Assembly: GCF_037201965.1 (NCBI RefSeq)
Contig: NZ_CP147518.1
Location: forward strand, 3,651,001-3,715,000
Length of the DNA: 64,000 nt
Direction: 5' to 3'
Source of the DNA: Spirosoma sp. SC4-14
Lineage (GTDB): Bacteria > Bacteroidota > Bacteroidia > Cytophagales > Spirosomataceae
Under the pieces are notes generated by a model, which saw only the letters and a list, made by a program, of their open reading frames with translations, searched no databases and had not been told where the DNA came from. The position numbers and the translations under genes were made by a program. This document shows, in pieces, positions 1 through 5,960 of the stretch; position 1 is the stretch's first letter; each line of letters opens with the position of its first letter.

Positions 1-391
1 GTATGAACTCCCATTCCTGCTCTTCGGGGGGTCTGGTTGGGTATGCTGCATAGCCGTATCCTGTTCTGGCATAGAGAGGGGTCTTCAGAATTGGTACTAA
101 ATCGACATTATCGGCAATCCTTATACCCTTAAGTTTTGCGCGATCATTATGATAGGGGGCATTATATATAATTGGCTCTTCTACTTTCCTCTCTCCTTCG
201 CCTGTTAAAATCCACTCCTTTCTATACCCGAACTTATCTTCAATAGCTTTAGCCAATTCTTCAGTGAAGGCCTTTTTGCCATTTCTCAAAGCTGATACAA
301 TTGAAGGATTCCGACCAGACATTTCCACGATCTGGCGTTCGCTTCTTTTCTCCTCTCTCGCAATTATCTCAAGACGTTGAAACGGAGTCAT
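1..391 (-). CDS. CI/LexA-like phage repressor, N-terminal part (cut by window edge)
   Basis: Read leftward from an ATG at 391, the frame stays open to the window edge (about 130 residues). The N-terminus MTPFQRLEIIAREEKRSERQ continues into a helix-turn-helix (about residues 10-60, with a GRNPSIVSALRNGKKAF segment), followed by an EWILTGEGE segment. This layout is typical of XRE-type HTH repressors with a C-terminal S24 (LexA-like) peptidase domain, which would lie outside the window. It is divergent from the Cro-like gene at 595 and separated from it by an operator-rich stretch. Role inferred: lysogeny repressor that controls both early promoters. The start is the first ATG that includes the whole HTH. 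The C-terminal protease is assumed, not seen. Confidence 0.8.
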   Translation of the reverse strand, partial: MTPFQRLEIIAREEKRSERQIVEMSGRNPSIVSALRNGKKAFTEELAKAIEDKFGYRKEWILTGEGERKVEEPIIYNAPYHNDRAKLKGIRIADNVDLVPILKTPLYARTGYGYAAYPTRPPEEQEWEFI

Positions 392-414
392 TATTCCTAG
401 CAGGTAAAATCGGG

Positions 415-541
415 TTTTTGATACGTCATATGGAAAATGTTGATACGTCATAATGGCACGGAACTAATAAAATGACACTTTTGAGGAGGTATTTTTGATA
501 CAGGTATTGACTTTTTGATATTAGTATCATAATTTTGATAC
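415..541. promoter_or_regulatory. Repressor/Cro operator array
   Basis: Five copies of the half-site TTGATA begin at 418, 440, 495, 515 and 535. The first two are identical over 13 bp (TTGATACGTCATA at 418-430 and 440-452), spaced 22 bp. The last three are spaced exactly 20 bp. The copy at 515 is part of a dyad, TGATA-n4-TATCA (516-529). Spacing near two helical turns places all sites of a group on one DNA face. Position between divergent repressor and Cro-like genes fits a lambdoid-type switch with a left group near the repressor start and a right group over the early promoter. Confidence 0.7.
507..537 (+). promoter_or_regulatory. Predicted early rightward promoter
   Basis: TAATTTTG at 530-537 matches the Bacteroidota -7 box TAnnTTTG exactly. 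A TTGAC at 507-511 lies about 20 bp upstream, where the -33 TTTG/TTG box is expected. The operator half-sites at 515 and 535 overlap the promoter, so bound repressor would block it. It would drive the Cro-like gene at 595 and the early operon. Confidence 0.55.
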
Positions 542-594
542 AAACAATTATCATTACCTCAACACCAACCGCAATATAAACTAAGTCCAGCAAT

Positions 595-846
595 ATGACG
601 CAACAGACATTAATCCAACGGCTTGAAAAGGTCCGCGAACGGTGCTTGAAAGTGCCAGGCGGCATCAAAGCTGTAGCCGAAAAAATGGGGAGATCTGAGA
701 ATACTCTACACAACTGGTTTAAGGGACGCACAACACCTTCAGTTAAAGATATTGAGTCCTTAGTAACCAATCTTGTCGAACTGGAGGAAAAGGGGAGAAT
801 GGCAAAAATGGCAGAAGAACAAAAGTTAAACGCTATTCTACCCTAG
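595..846 (+). CDS. Cro-like HTH DNA-binding protein
   Basis: 83 residues. The segment GGIKAVAEKMGRSENTLHNW, about residues 22-41, reads as a helix-turn-helix with a typical turn and recognition helix, followed by a short charged C-terminal helix. It is the first rightward gene after the divergent repressor, as Cro is in lambdoid phages. Likely role (inferred): binds the TTGATA operators and switches off the repressor promoter or tunes early transcription. There is no protease domain, so it is not a second CI. The frame also suits a general XRE-type regulator; the position is the main argument for Cro. Confidence 0.75.
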   Translation: MTQQTLIQRLEKVRERCLKVPGGIKAVAEKMGRSENTLHNWFKGRTTPSVKDIESLVTNLVELEEKGRMAKMAEEQKLNAILP

Positions 847-850
847 CCTT

Positions 851-1054
851 ATGAACCCTAATCAACGAGCACAACTGGCTGCCAAGATTCGCAATCATTT
901 GGCTGAGTTAAACGCATTGCTTGAAGAAGCCCACTACAACCATTTGTTGATTGACATTTCTCAAGACGACACGCCCGGTGAATGGCTACACGAAAATAAA
1001 AAGCCTGTCCGATTGTCCATTCGCATTCTAGATACAATAACTAGAGAGCTATAG
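851..1054 (+). CDS. Small phage protein, paralogue 1 of tandem pair
   Basis: 67 residues, starting 4 nt after the stop of the Cro-like gene. I do not recognise the family. The N-terminal half (QRAQLAAKIRNHLAELNALL) is a predicted amphipathic helix and is clearly related to the next gene product (KKALADQIRNSASELNALL). The C-terminal halves have diverged. Both are probably translated from the same early transcript. Short helical early proteins like this often modulate host or phage factors, but no function can be assigned from sequence. Confidence 0.7.
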   Translation: MNPNQRAQLAAKIRNHLAELNALLEEAHYNHLLIDISQDDTPGEWLHENKKPVRLSIRILDTITREL

Positions 1055-1057
1055 TCC

Positions 1058-1261
1058 ATGACAAACGACGAAAAGAAAGCCCTAGCCGATCAGATTCGGA
1101 ATTCGGCCAGCGAGTTAAATGCGCTACTGAACCTAGCTTATTATTCTGGCTTGGCTGTCCGTGCCTGGGACTCAAACGATCCAATCTACACGGGCATATC
1201 GAGGAATACTGCTTCCCAAATTGAGGTAGAAATCAAGGAAGTCACGATAACTACTTTCTAG
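1058..1261 (+). CDS. Small phage protein, paralogue 2 of tandem pair
   Basis: 67 residues, the same length as the preceding gene product, and starting 3 nt after its stop. The first 30 residues align with it (A-x-x-I-R-N-x-x-x-E-L-N-A-L-L). The remainder is different, with a beta-rich look (EVEIKEVTITTF at the end). This is a tandem duplication followed by divergence, visible directly from the sequence. Function unknown. Confidence 0.7.
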   Translation: MTNDEKKALADQIRNSASELNALLNLAYYSGLAVRAWDSNDPIYTGISRNTASQIEVEIKEVTITTF

Positions 1262-1263
1262 CT

Positions 1264-2034
1264 ATGAATGAGTCCCTTCTTCCAATCACTACTAATGAAC
1301 AGGGGGTGCCGGTTGTCAGTACGGTTGACTTCGCTGAAGGATTAGGCATTCAACACACTAGCTTGATTGCGACGATTCAGGCCTATCTGTTAGTTATTGA
1401 AAAAGATTTTGGACAGGTCGGATTTCAAATCGGGACTGTTCGTAACTCAGTAGGCGCGCTGAATCAATTCAAATATGCTTACCTCACCGAAGATCAGTCA
1501 CTCTTTATCGGTTCACTCAGCCGTAATTCCGAACGGGTCGTTGAATTTAAGTCGGTATTGGTGCGCTCCTTTGCCGAAGCCCGTAAAAAACTGGCTGAAG
1601 CGAATTTTCCCTCATACCAGATTGCTGACGAAATCGAACGGGCCAAACGGTGGATCGAAGAACAAAAGCAGGTCCGGGCCTTGCAGTTTGAAAATGCGGA
1701 GCTAAAACCTAAAGCTGAGTATGCCGAACAGGTATTGCTCAGCGAAACGGAGCTGACCACTACAAAAGTGGCAATTGATTTAGGCATGTCAGCCCGTAAG
1801 CTTAATAAGCTGCTGCAACAGAAAGGAGTCCAGTACAAACAGTCGGGCATCTGGATTTTACGAGCGGCTTATAATGGCAAGGGTTATGCCAAACTGCGCA
1901 CTTATACACACCTGGGTAGCGACGGTTCCGTTCGCACTGAACACCTGCTGGTCTGGACTGAAGTAGGCCGCCAGTTCATTCACAGTCTACTGAATCCCGC
2001 GCTTTCAACTCCTGTTCAACTCGCTATCGCCTAA
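1264..2034 (+). CDS. Rha/KilAC-domain phage antirepressor
   Basis: 256 residues. The N-terminal part (about 10-110) resembles the Rha phage regulatory family: VVSTVDFAEGLGIQHTSL, then a FKYAYLTEDQSLFIGSLSRN stretch and a helix with VVEFKSVLVRSFAEARKKL. A linker helix follows. The C-terminal part (about 150-245) resembles the KilAC/ANT domain (TTTKVAIDLGMSARKLNKLL, then GKGYAKLRTYTH and TEHLLVWTEVGRQFIHSLL). Proteins with this arrangement act as antirepressors or early regulators in many temperate phages. It sits in the early operon 2 nt after the previous gene. The family call is firm; whether it inactivates the repressor at position 1 is inference. Confidence 0.85.
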   Translation: MNESLLPITTNEQGVPVVSTVDFAEGLGIQHTSLIATIQAYLLVIEKDFGQVGFQIGTVRNSVGALNQFKYAYLTEDQSLFIGSLSRNSERVVEFKSVLVRSFAEARKKLAEANFPSYQIADEIERAKRWIEEQKQVRALQFENAELKPKAEYAEQVLLSETELTTTKVAIDLGMSARKLNKLLQQKGVQYKQSGIWILRAAYNGKGYAKLRTYTHLGSDGSVRTEHLLVWTEVGRQFIHSLLNPALSTPVQLAIA

Positions 2035-2056
2035 TCCTTCTATTCTCCCCTAGTTT

Positions 2057-2353
2057 ATGACACCTTTCGAAGCCCTCGCCGAACTTCCTCAGCTCATCGC
2101 AGACTACAAGCGTGTAGCGGCTGAGCTCCAGGAATGCCAAAAAGAATTGGCCGCCCTGAAAGATGACCAATACGTCACCTGGGAATGGATATGCCAATAC
2201 TTTGACATCAGTAAGTCAACGGCGATGCTCATGCTAGCCGATGAGAAACTATTCGTACACGGCCGTCAGATCAAGCGATTTAAAAAATCGACCATTCTCC
2301 GGTTTGCTGAGCGCCATTCCATTAAAGTAAAGCAGCTCTCACAACTCGATTGA
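2057..2353 (+). CDS. Small coiled-coil/HTH DNA-binding protein
   Basis: 98 residues. Residues 10-38 form a heptad-rich helix (YKRVAAELQECQKELAALKD), a likely dimerisation coil. Residues 40-85 contain YVTWEWICQYFDISKSTAML, a helix-turn-helix of the type found in excisionase-like and MerR-like helix_turn_helix_17 domains, followed by the basic stretch HGRQIKRFKKST. It could be an excisionase or an early transcription regulator. No integrase lies nearby, so the excisionase role cannot be supported by context. Confidence 0.65.
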   Translation: MTPFEALAELPQLIADYKRVAAELQECQKELAALKDDQYVTWEWICQYFDISKSTAMLMLADEKLFVHGRQIKRFKKSTILRFAERHSIKVKQLSQLD

Positions 2354-2405
2354 TCTGCTAGCGGTATTAGTAATCCGTTTTTTCAACCCCAATAAATCTG
2401 TTCCC

Positions 2406-2645
2406 ATGATTAAACTCGGTCAAAAAGTACGGTGCAAGGTCACCGGCTTCGAAGGTATCGCTATTGTCAAATGTGAATACCTCAATGGATGTGTCCAGTA
2501 CTGCGTAAAGCCAGCGGCCAGGGATGGCAAAATGATCGATGGTGAATACATCGATGTGCAGCAGTTAGAAGTGGTTGGCGATGGCATCAGCGTTATTGCC
2601 CAGCAAACCGGCGGGATAATGCCCGACATGCCCAAGTTCCGCTAA
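2406..2645 (+). CDS. Small beta-rich phage protein
   Basis: 79 residues. The start MIKLGQKVRCKVTGFEGIAI and the later DGEYIDVQQLEVV resemble small SH3-like beta proteins that are widespread in phages and usually annotated as hypothetical. It has four cysteines or fewer and no transmembrane segment. It lies in the early region about 50 nt after the HTH gene. Function unknown; a nucleic-acid or protein-binding role would be a guess. Confidence 0.65.
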   Translation: MIKLGQKVRCKVTGFEGIAIVKCEYLNGCVQYCVKPAARDGKMIDGEYIDVQQLEVVGDGISVIAQQTGGIMPDMPKFR

Positions 2646-2650
2646 AAACA

Positions 2651-2672
2651 AAGCCCCGCGCAAAATGCCGGG
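2651..2672 (+). terminator. GC-rich hairpin, terminator-like
   Basis: GCCCCG and CGGGGC form a 6-bp GC stem around a 10-nt loop, just after the stop at 2645. No U-run follows. The ATG at 2665 lies inside the hairpin, so it may act as an attenuator or hide that start codon rather than terminate. Confidence 0.4.
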
Positions 2673-2979
2673 GCCCGTTCAAATTCCAATGAATTTCAAT
2701 TCATACGAAGTTATGCTTAATTCTGAAATAAATAAACCGGATGGACCTCCCACTCAGCGGTATGCTTTGCCCGATCCAAACCCGCAGATTAGCGCCTTCA
2801 CTAAGGACTTATCGGTACTTATGGCACGGCATGGCATTGAGCAATCTGTAGTCGTCTACACCTTACTGCCGAACGGATCGATCCTAAGCTACAGCACGCC
2901 CTCAGCGCTTATCGAAGCGAGTAACCTCATAAATGCGCGTATACAACAACTTTCCAATCCATCCCAAAACACCATCTAG
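2665..2979 (+). CDS. Hypothetical phage protein
   Basis: 104 residues from the first ATG. That ATG is buried in the hairpin at 2651-2672 and its first eight codons come from the stem, so the ATG at 2689 (MNFNSYEVMLN...) is a good alternative start giving 96 residues. Visible features are a proline-rich segment (PDGPPTQRYALPDPNPQ), then an alpha/beta stretch around FTKDLSVLMARHGIEQSVVV. I do not recognise the family. It lies 2 nt upstream of the next gene in the same operon. Confidence 0.6.
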   Translation: MPGPVQIPMNFNSYEVMLNSEINKPDGPPTQRYALPDPNPQISAFTKDLSVLMARHGIEQSVVVYTLLPNGSILSYSTPSALIEASNLINARIQQLSNPSQNTI

Positions 2980-2981
2980 TC

Positions 2982-3506
2982 ATGAGTTATCCCCAACCTC
3001 CAATCGCAGCGATTTCCTCCCTTAAAGTACAGCTCCTAGGGAATAACCTCTACCTCTTCGATCTCATCGATGATCGGAAGCTGAACGAGTTACGTAAATT
3101 CCAAACCTATCTGAGGGATTGGTTTATGACGTTTGTCAAGCTGGAAAATCGGCAGCTTGAAGAGCTGGAGCCGTCGGAGATCAAGCTGTATGCCGACGTA
3201 TACGAACAGCTTGACAACCTGTTTGATACGCTGATCATGCACGCCTTAAAGCCTGATGATGACCAAACGCTGGCTTACCAGGCAATCGAAGAGATGTTTG
3301 GGTACTTCTCCAAAGAAGTAATTATCGAGAAGAACATTTTCCGTGGCTTTTTCCTGGCTTTCATTCAGGACGTGGAAAACCGTATGAGCTATTCGTCGAT
3401 AGCTGACCATACACTGGCTTATCAAACGATTAGCGAGCTGTTCTATGCCTACGCTTATAAAGTCCAGACGACTCAGGAAATCACCACATTGGGAGTAGCC
3501 AACTAA
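2982..3506 (+). CDS. Hypothetical phage early protein
   Basis: 174 residues, mostly predicted helix and acidic. It contains an internal near-repeat: DDQTLAYQAIEEMFGYFSKE (about residues 93-112) and DHTLAYQTISELFYAYAYK (about 142-160), which suggests duplicated helical units. No catalytic motif or membrane segment is visible. It is between other unknown early genes upstream of the replication module, so a replication, recombination or host take-over role is possible but unsupported. Confidence 0.65.
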   Translation: MSYPQPPIAAISSLKVQLLGNNLYLFDLIDDRKLNELRKFQTYLRDWFMTFVKLENRQLEELEPSEIKLYADVYEQLDNLFDTLIMHALKPDDDQTLAYQAIEEMFGYFSKEVIIEKNIFRGFFLAFIQDVENRMSYSSIADHTLAYQTISELFYAYAYKVQTTQEITTLGVAN

Positions 3507-3529
3507 CCAGACCTTTAAAGCCCAACACT

Positions 3530-4231
3530 ATGGCGTTGATTAATTTAGAGCTGATCGGTCTGTTATACGACCAGGCACGATCATCGAAGCAACTGGCTAC
3601 CAGCCAGTGTTACAACTGGGATAACGATTCGGACATTAAGCCCGAGCTGTTCGTTCGGCTATACAAGACCTACAAACAGGCAGAAAACCTGCTTGATAAG
3701 CTACGCAAGCTCCATGCCGTCTGTAGGGATCTGGCAACTGATAATCTCCAGGCTTACTATGAAGACTACGAACAACATGCCGATGAGGAAACCCCGCCTT
3801 TCGATCCTTTCGAGGAAATAATCTACCATTTCTTTTCCGATACGATTCGGGACTTACCCCCAACGATAGCACAGTATAAGGAATTATGCATGTTGGCAGC
3901 CAACTATCAGCATATTCGGGAAACCCACGATGCCGGCTTCCAACAGTTTTTTGGTGACGTTGATTTGCATTACCAGGGCACCGATCAGGCTGGCAACCCT
4001 GTTTTTATAGCCCAGTCGCAGCTCCCCGAAGAGGTTCGGAACCTAATCGAGATCAATCGACAGATCAAGCTCATCGAAGTCGGGTATTGTTTGGACGGCT
4101 ATGATACCTTCTACCTGCGGGCCCAGGCCGCTATCGATCTCAGCAAGGAAACTAATGATTACAAGGGATGTGCAGCCTATATCCTTAGCCTGTACCATCC
4201 TGTCGACAACGAAGCCAATGCGCCATCATGA
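3530..4231 (+). CDS. Hypothetical phage early protein
   Basis: 233 residues, acidic and helix-rich, without signal peptide or membrane segments. The middle part has an acidic run (DYEQHADEETPPFDPFEEI). It overlaps the next gene by 4 nt (ATGA), which indicates translational coupling to the ASCH-like gene. I do not recognise the family, and no catalytic motif is evident. Confidence 0.65.
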   Translation: MALINLELIGLLYDQARSSKQLATSQCYNWDNDSDIKPELFVRLYKTYKQAENLLDKLRKLHAVCRDLATDNLQAYYEDYEQHADEETPPFDPFEEIIYHFFSDTIRDLPPTIAQYKELCMLAANYQHIRETHDAGFQQFFGDVDLHYQGTDQAGNPVFIAQSQLPEEVRNLIEINRQIKLIEVGYCLDGYDTFYLRAQAAIDLSKETNDYKGCAAYILSLYHPVDNEANAPS

Positions 4232-4884
4232 AGCACATTCCCATTGTGTTGCCCCCCCATAAACTCGAAGCAGTTCTTGCCGATCGGGCAACACAGGTAC
4301 GCATTCCGCTGGTCCCACAACCGGCCCCACCCCTCAACGCCTTTTACCCACCCAGTCCATTTCGGAAAGGATTCGAGTTTTACGTATATACTACTTCGTT
4401 AGAGGAGTCAGCACTACGGAAATACCCCGAAATCCATTGCCCGTATGGCAAACGGGGTGATTACCTGTATGTTCAGGAAGAGTGGAGCACTATTGGTGTG
4501 AGGAGCCGGGACTACATTTTAAAGGCCACTACGCCTAGTGGTTCGATCACCGATCGGAGCCGAACCCAACCCTGGCAACCCGCAACGACGATGCCGAAAC
4601 GGGTGGCACGGCTATGGCTGAAGGTCGCCCATGTGACCATTGAGCGGGCTCATGCGATTGGCAAGGCGGGAGCATTGTGCGAAGGGTTCACGCCCTTAGC
4701 CGAATACAACATACCTGGCTTTGCACCGGCCTATGTGAATTATGCAGGGGAAGGCAATTCGTATTGCTTAGGGGCCCGTGTTGCCTTTAAACAGTGGTTC
4801 ATATCGGTTTATGGCCAGGCCGTTTATGATACCAACCCCTGGCTATGGGCTATCAGTTTTAACCGTATTCATTCCCCCTTATGA
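4228..4884 (+). CDS. ASCH-like phage protein
   Basis: 218 residues. It follows the pattern of a widespread phage family with an ASCH-like fold. An N-terminal KLEAVLADRATQVRIPL corresponds to the family's 'AILxGRKTQTRR' segment. Next come CPYGKRGDYLYVQEEWS (family CPYGxxGDxLWVRETW), MPKRVARLWLKVAHVTIERA (family MPRWASRIxLEIxxVxVERL) and a C-terminal NPWLWAISFNRI (family NPWVWVIEFxR). ASCH domains are thought to bind RNA or modified nucleosides; the phage role is not known. It overlaps both neighbours by ATGA and so is coupled to the replication initiator. Confidence 0.75.
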   Translation: MKHIPIVLPPHKLEAVLADRATQVRIPLVPQPAPPLNAFYPPSPFRKGFEFYVYTTSLEESALRKYPEIHCPYGKRGDYLYVQEEWSTIGVRSRDYILKATTPSGSITDRSRTQPWQPATTMPKRVARLWLKVAHVTIERAHAIGKAGALCEGFTPLAEYNIPGFAPAYVNYAGEGNSYCLGARVAFKQWFISVYGQAVYDTNPWLWAISFNRIHSPL

Positions 4885-5960
4885 AGGGCTATCAGTTAAC
4901 CAAAGCGTTCTACGCAGAACATAGCACCAATGAAGCGATGCAGATTGGGTGTACAGGGAATCACCATTCTCTATACACCTGGATTTGTGAATTGCGGAAC
5001 CAGATACAAACCCGTAATCCGGGCCGTGAAGTCATGGACTTACCAACCCGGTACACGATGGCCATGGCCTTTATCGGCTCCGACCATACGCTCAAGAAGT
5101 GTATCAACCACCTGGCAGAATGGGGCATCATTGAGATCGTTTCCAAGGAAGGCGGTAAGGTAACGAAAGTAAAATTGGCGGCTGAATACCTCAACAGACA
5201 CAGCCTGCTAGAGGATAATGAACCGTCGCAATTATGCGACAGTGACGAAAGTGGCGAAGACCTGGAAAATGACTGTCGCAAAAATGCGATTCAAGTGCGA
5301 CAGTCGACAGAAGGCGACTCCGAATTGTCGGCTGAACCGTCGCAGATATGCGATTTAAGTGCGACAGTTCAGCCGACCGAACCCGCCCAACTGTCGCATA
5401 TTTGCGATTTAGGTGCGACAGTTGATCAAATTAGCCCTTTCCAACTGTCGCAAATATGCGATTTAGGTGCGACAGTCGGCAAAAATGACGATCCTGAACT
5501 GTCGCATATTTGCGATTTAAGTGCGAACAACAAAAACAATATAAAACAGAATAGATATATATTAGGGGGTGTGTCAAAAAAAAATGAAGTCGATCCTCCT
5601 ATCGACCCTCAAGACGCTTCATCACCAACAGCCCTTCCGACTCAACCCGTACCGACACCGACACCCATTGACACGGCCGTCAAACACAACACGGCCGGTC
5701 GGATGATCAAGCCTACTCTCGAAGAACTGACGGCCTATGTGCTTACCCAGGCTGGAGGCACCATACCGATGGCGGAAACCATGTTTGACTTTTACACCTC
5801 GAAAGGCTGGAAAGTTGGCAGGGAAACCATGAAAGACTGGAATGCCGCAGCCCGGCGATGGGTCCGCGAAAACAAAGACAAACCCACTACCCACATCCCT
5901 ACGCCCCAAAACCCAACAACCACCGCTAAACGCCCGACGGCTCCGGGCCAACTCCGATGA
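4881..5960 (+). CDS. Phage replication initiator with origin iterons in its gene
   Basis: 359 residues. Residues 1-110 look like a winged-helix DNA-binding domain: the segments MQIGCTGNHHSLYTWI, TRYTMAMAFIGSDHTLKKCI and GIIEIVSKEGGKVTKVKL suit a replication initiator. Residues 114-217 are a low-complexity linker made of repeats (S[QH]ICDL[GS]AT) encoded by the iterons. The C-terminal part (about 270-340) is a helical domain ending in WNAAARRWVRENKDK, like the end of DnaD/phage O-type proteins that load the helicase. It overlaps dnaB by ATGA. Gene order initiator-helicase equals lambda O-P. Inference: it binds the iterons, melts the AT-rich tract at 5525-5590 and recruits the helicase. Confidence 0.8.
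   Translation: MKGYQLTKAFYAEHSTNEAMQIGCTGNHHSLYTWICELRNQIQTRNPGREVMDLPTRYTMAMAFIGSDHTLKKCINHLAEWGIIEIVSKEGGKVTKVKLAAEYLNRHSLLEDNEPSQLCDSDESGEDLENDCRKNAIQVRQSTEGDSELSAEPSQICDLSATVQPTEPAQLSHICDLGATVDQISPFQLSQICDLGATVGKNDDPELSHICDLSANNKNNIKQNRYILGGVSKKNEVDPPIDPQDASSPTALPTQPVPTPTPIDTAVKHNTAGRMIKPTLEELTAYVLTQAGGTIPMAETMFDFYTSKGWKVGRETMKDWNAAARRWVRENKDKPTTHIPTPQNPTTTAKRPTAPGQLR
5223..5530. repeat. Iteron array, predicted phage replication origin
   Basis: Five 33-bp copies start at 5272, 5336, 5390, 5444 and 5498; a 21-bp shortened copy lies at 5223-5243. Each full copy has outer arms ACTGTCGCA and TGCGACAGT (inverted repeats) plus an inner TGCGAT. Copy 3 has ACCGTCGCA in the left arm, and the last copy ends GCGAACAA, so its right arm is incomplete. 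The last four are spaced exactly 54 bp, about five helical turns; the first step is 64 bp. The first full copy is therefore read in a different frame (DCRKNAIQVRQS) from the others (SQICDLGATV), so conservation is at the DNA level. Location inside the initiator gene parallels lambda ori in O. Confidence 0.8.
5525..5590. other. AT-rich tract, candidate DNA unwinding element
   Basis: Directly after the last iteron the sequence becomes strongly AT-rich (for example ACAATATAAAACAGAATAGA and later ATATATATTA, then a run of nine A), in an otherwise GC-balanced gene. In iteron origins the unwinding element usually flanks the iterons in this way. Function is inferred from position and composition. 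Confidence 0.6.

Noticed and set aside
2057-2353. Excisionase call
   Set aside because: The HTH is compatible, but there is no integrase in the window and no sequence feature specific to excisionases.
5223-5530. Regular repeats resembling a CRISPR array
   Set aside because: The repeats lie inside an open initiator gene, the spacers between them are short and coding, copies are dyads with internal symmetry, and no cas genes are near.
5390-5530. Peptide repeat as a protein-binding motif only
   Set aside because: The first full DNA repeat is read in another frame and loses the peptide, so the DNA and not the peptide is conserved.
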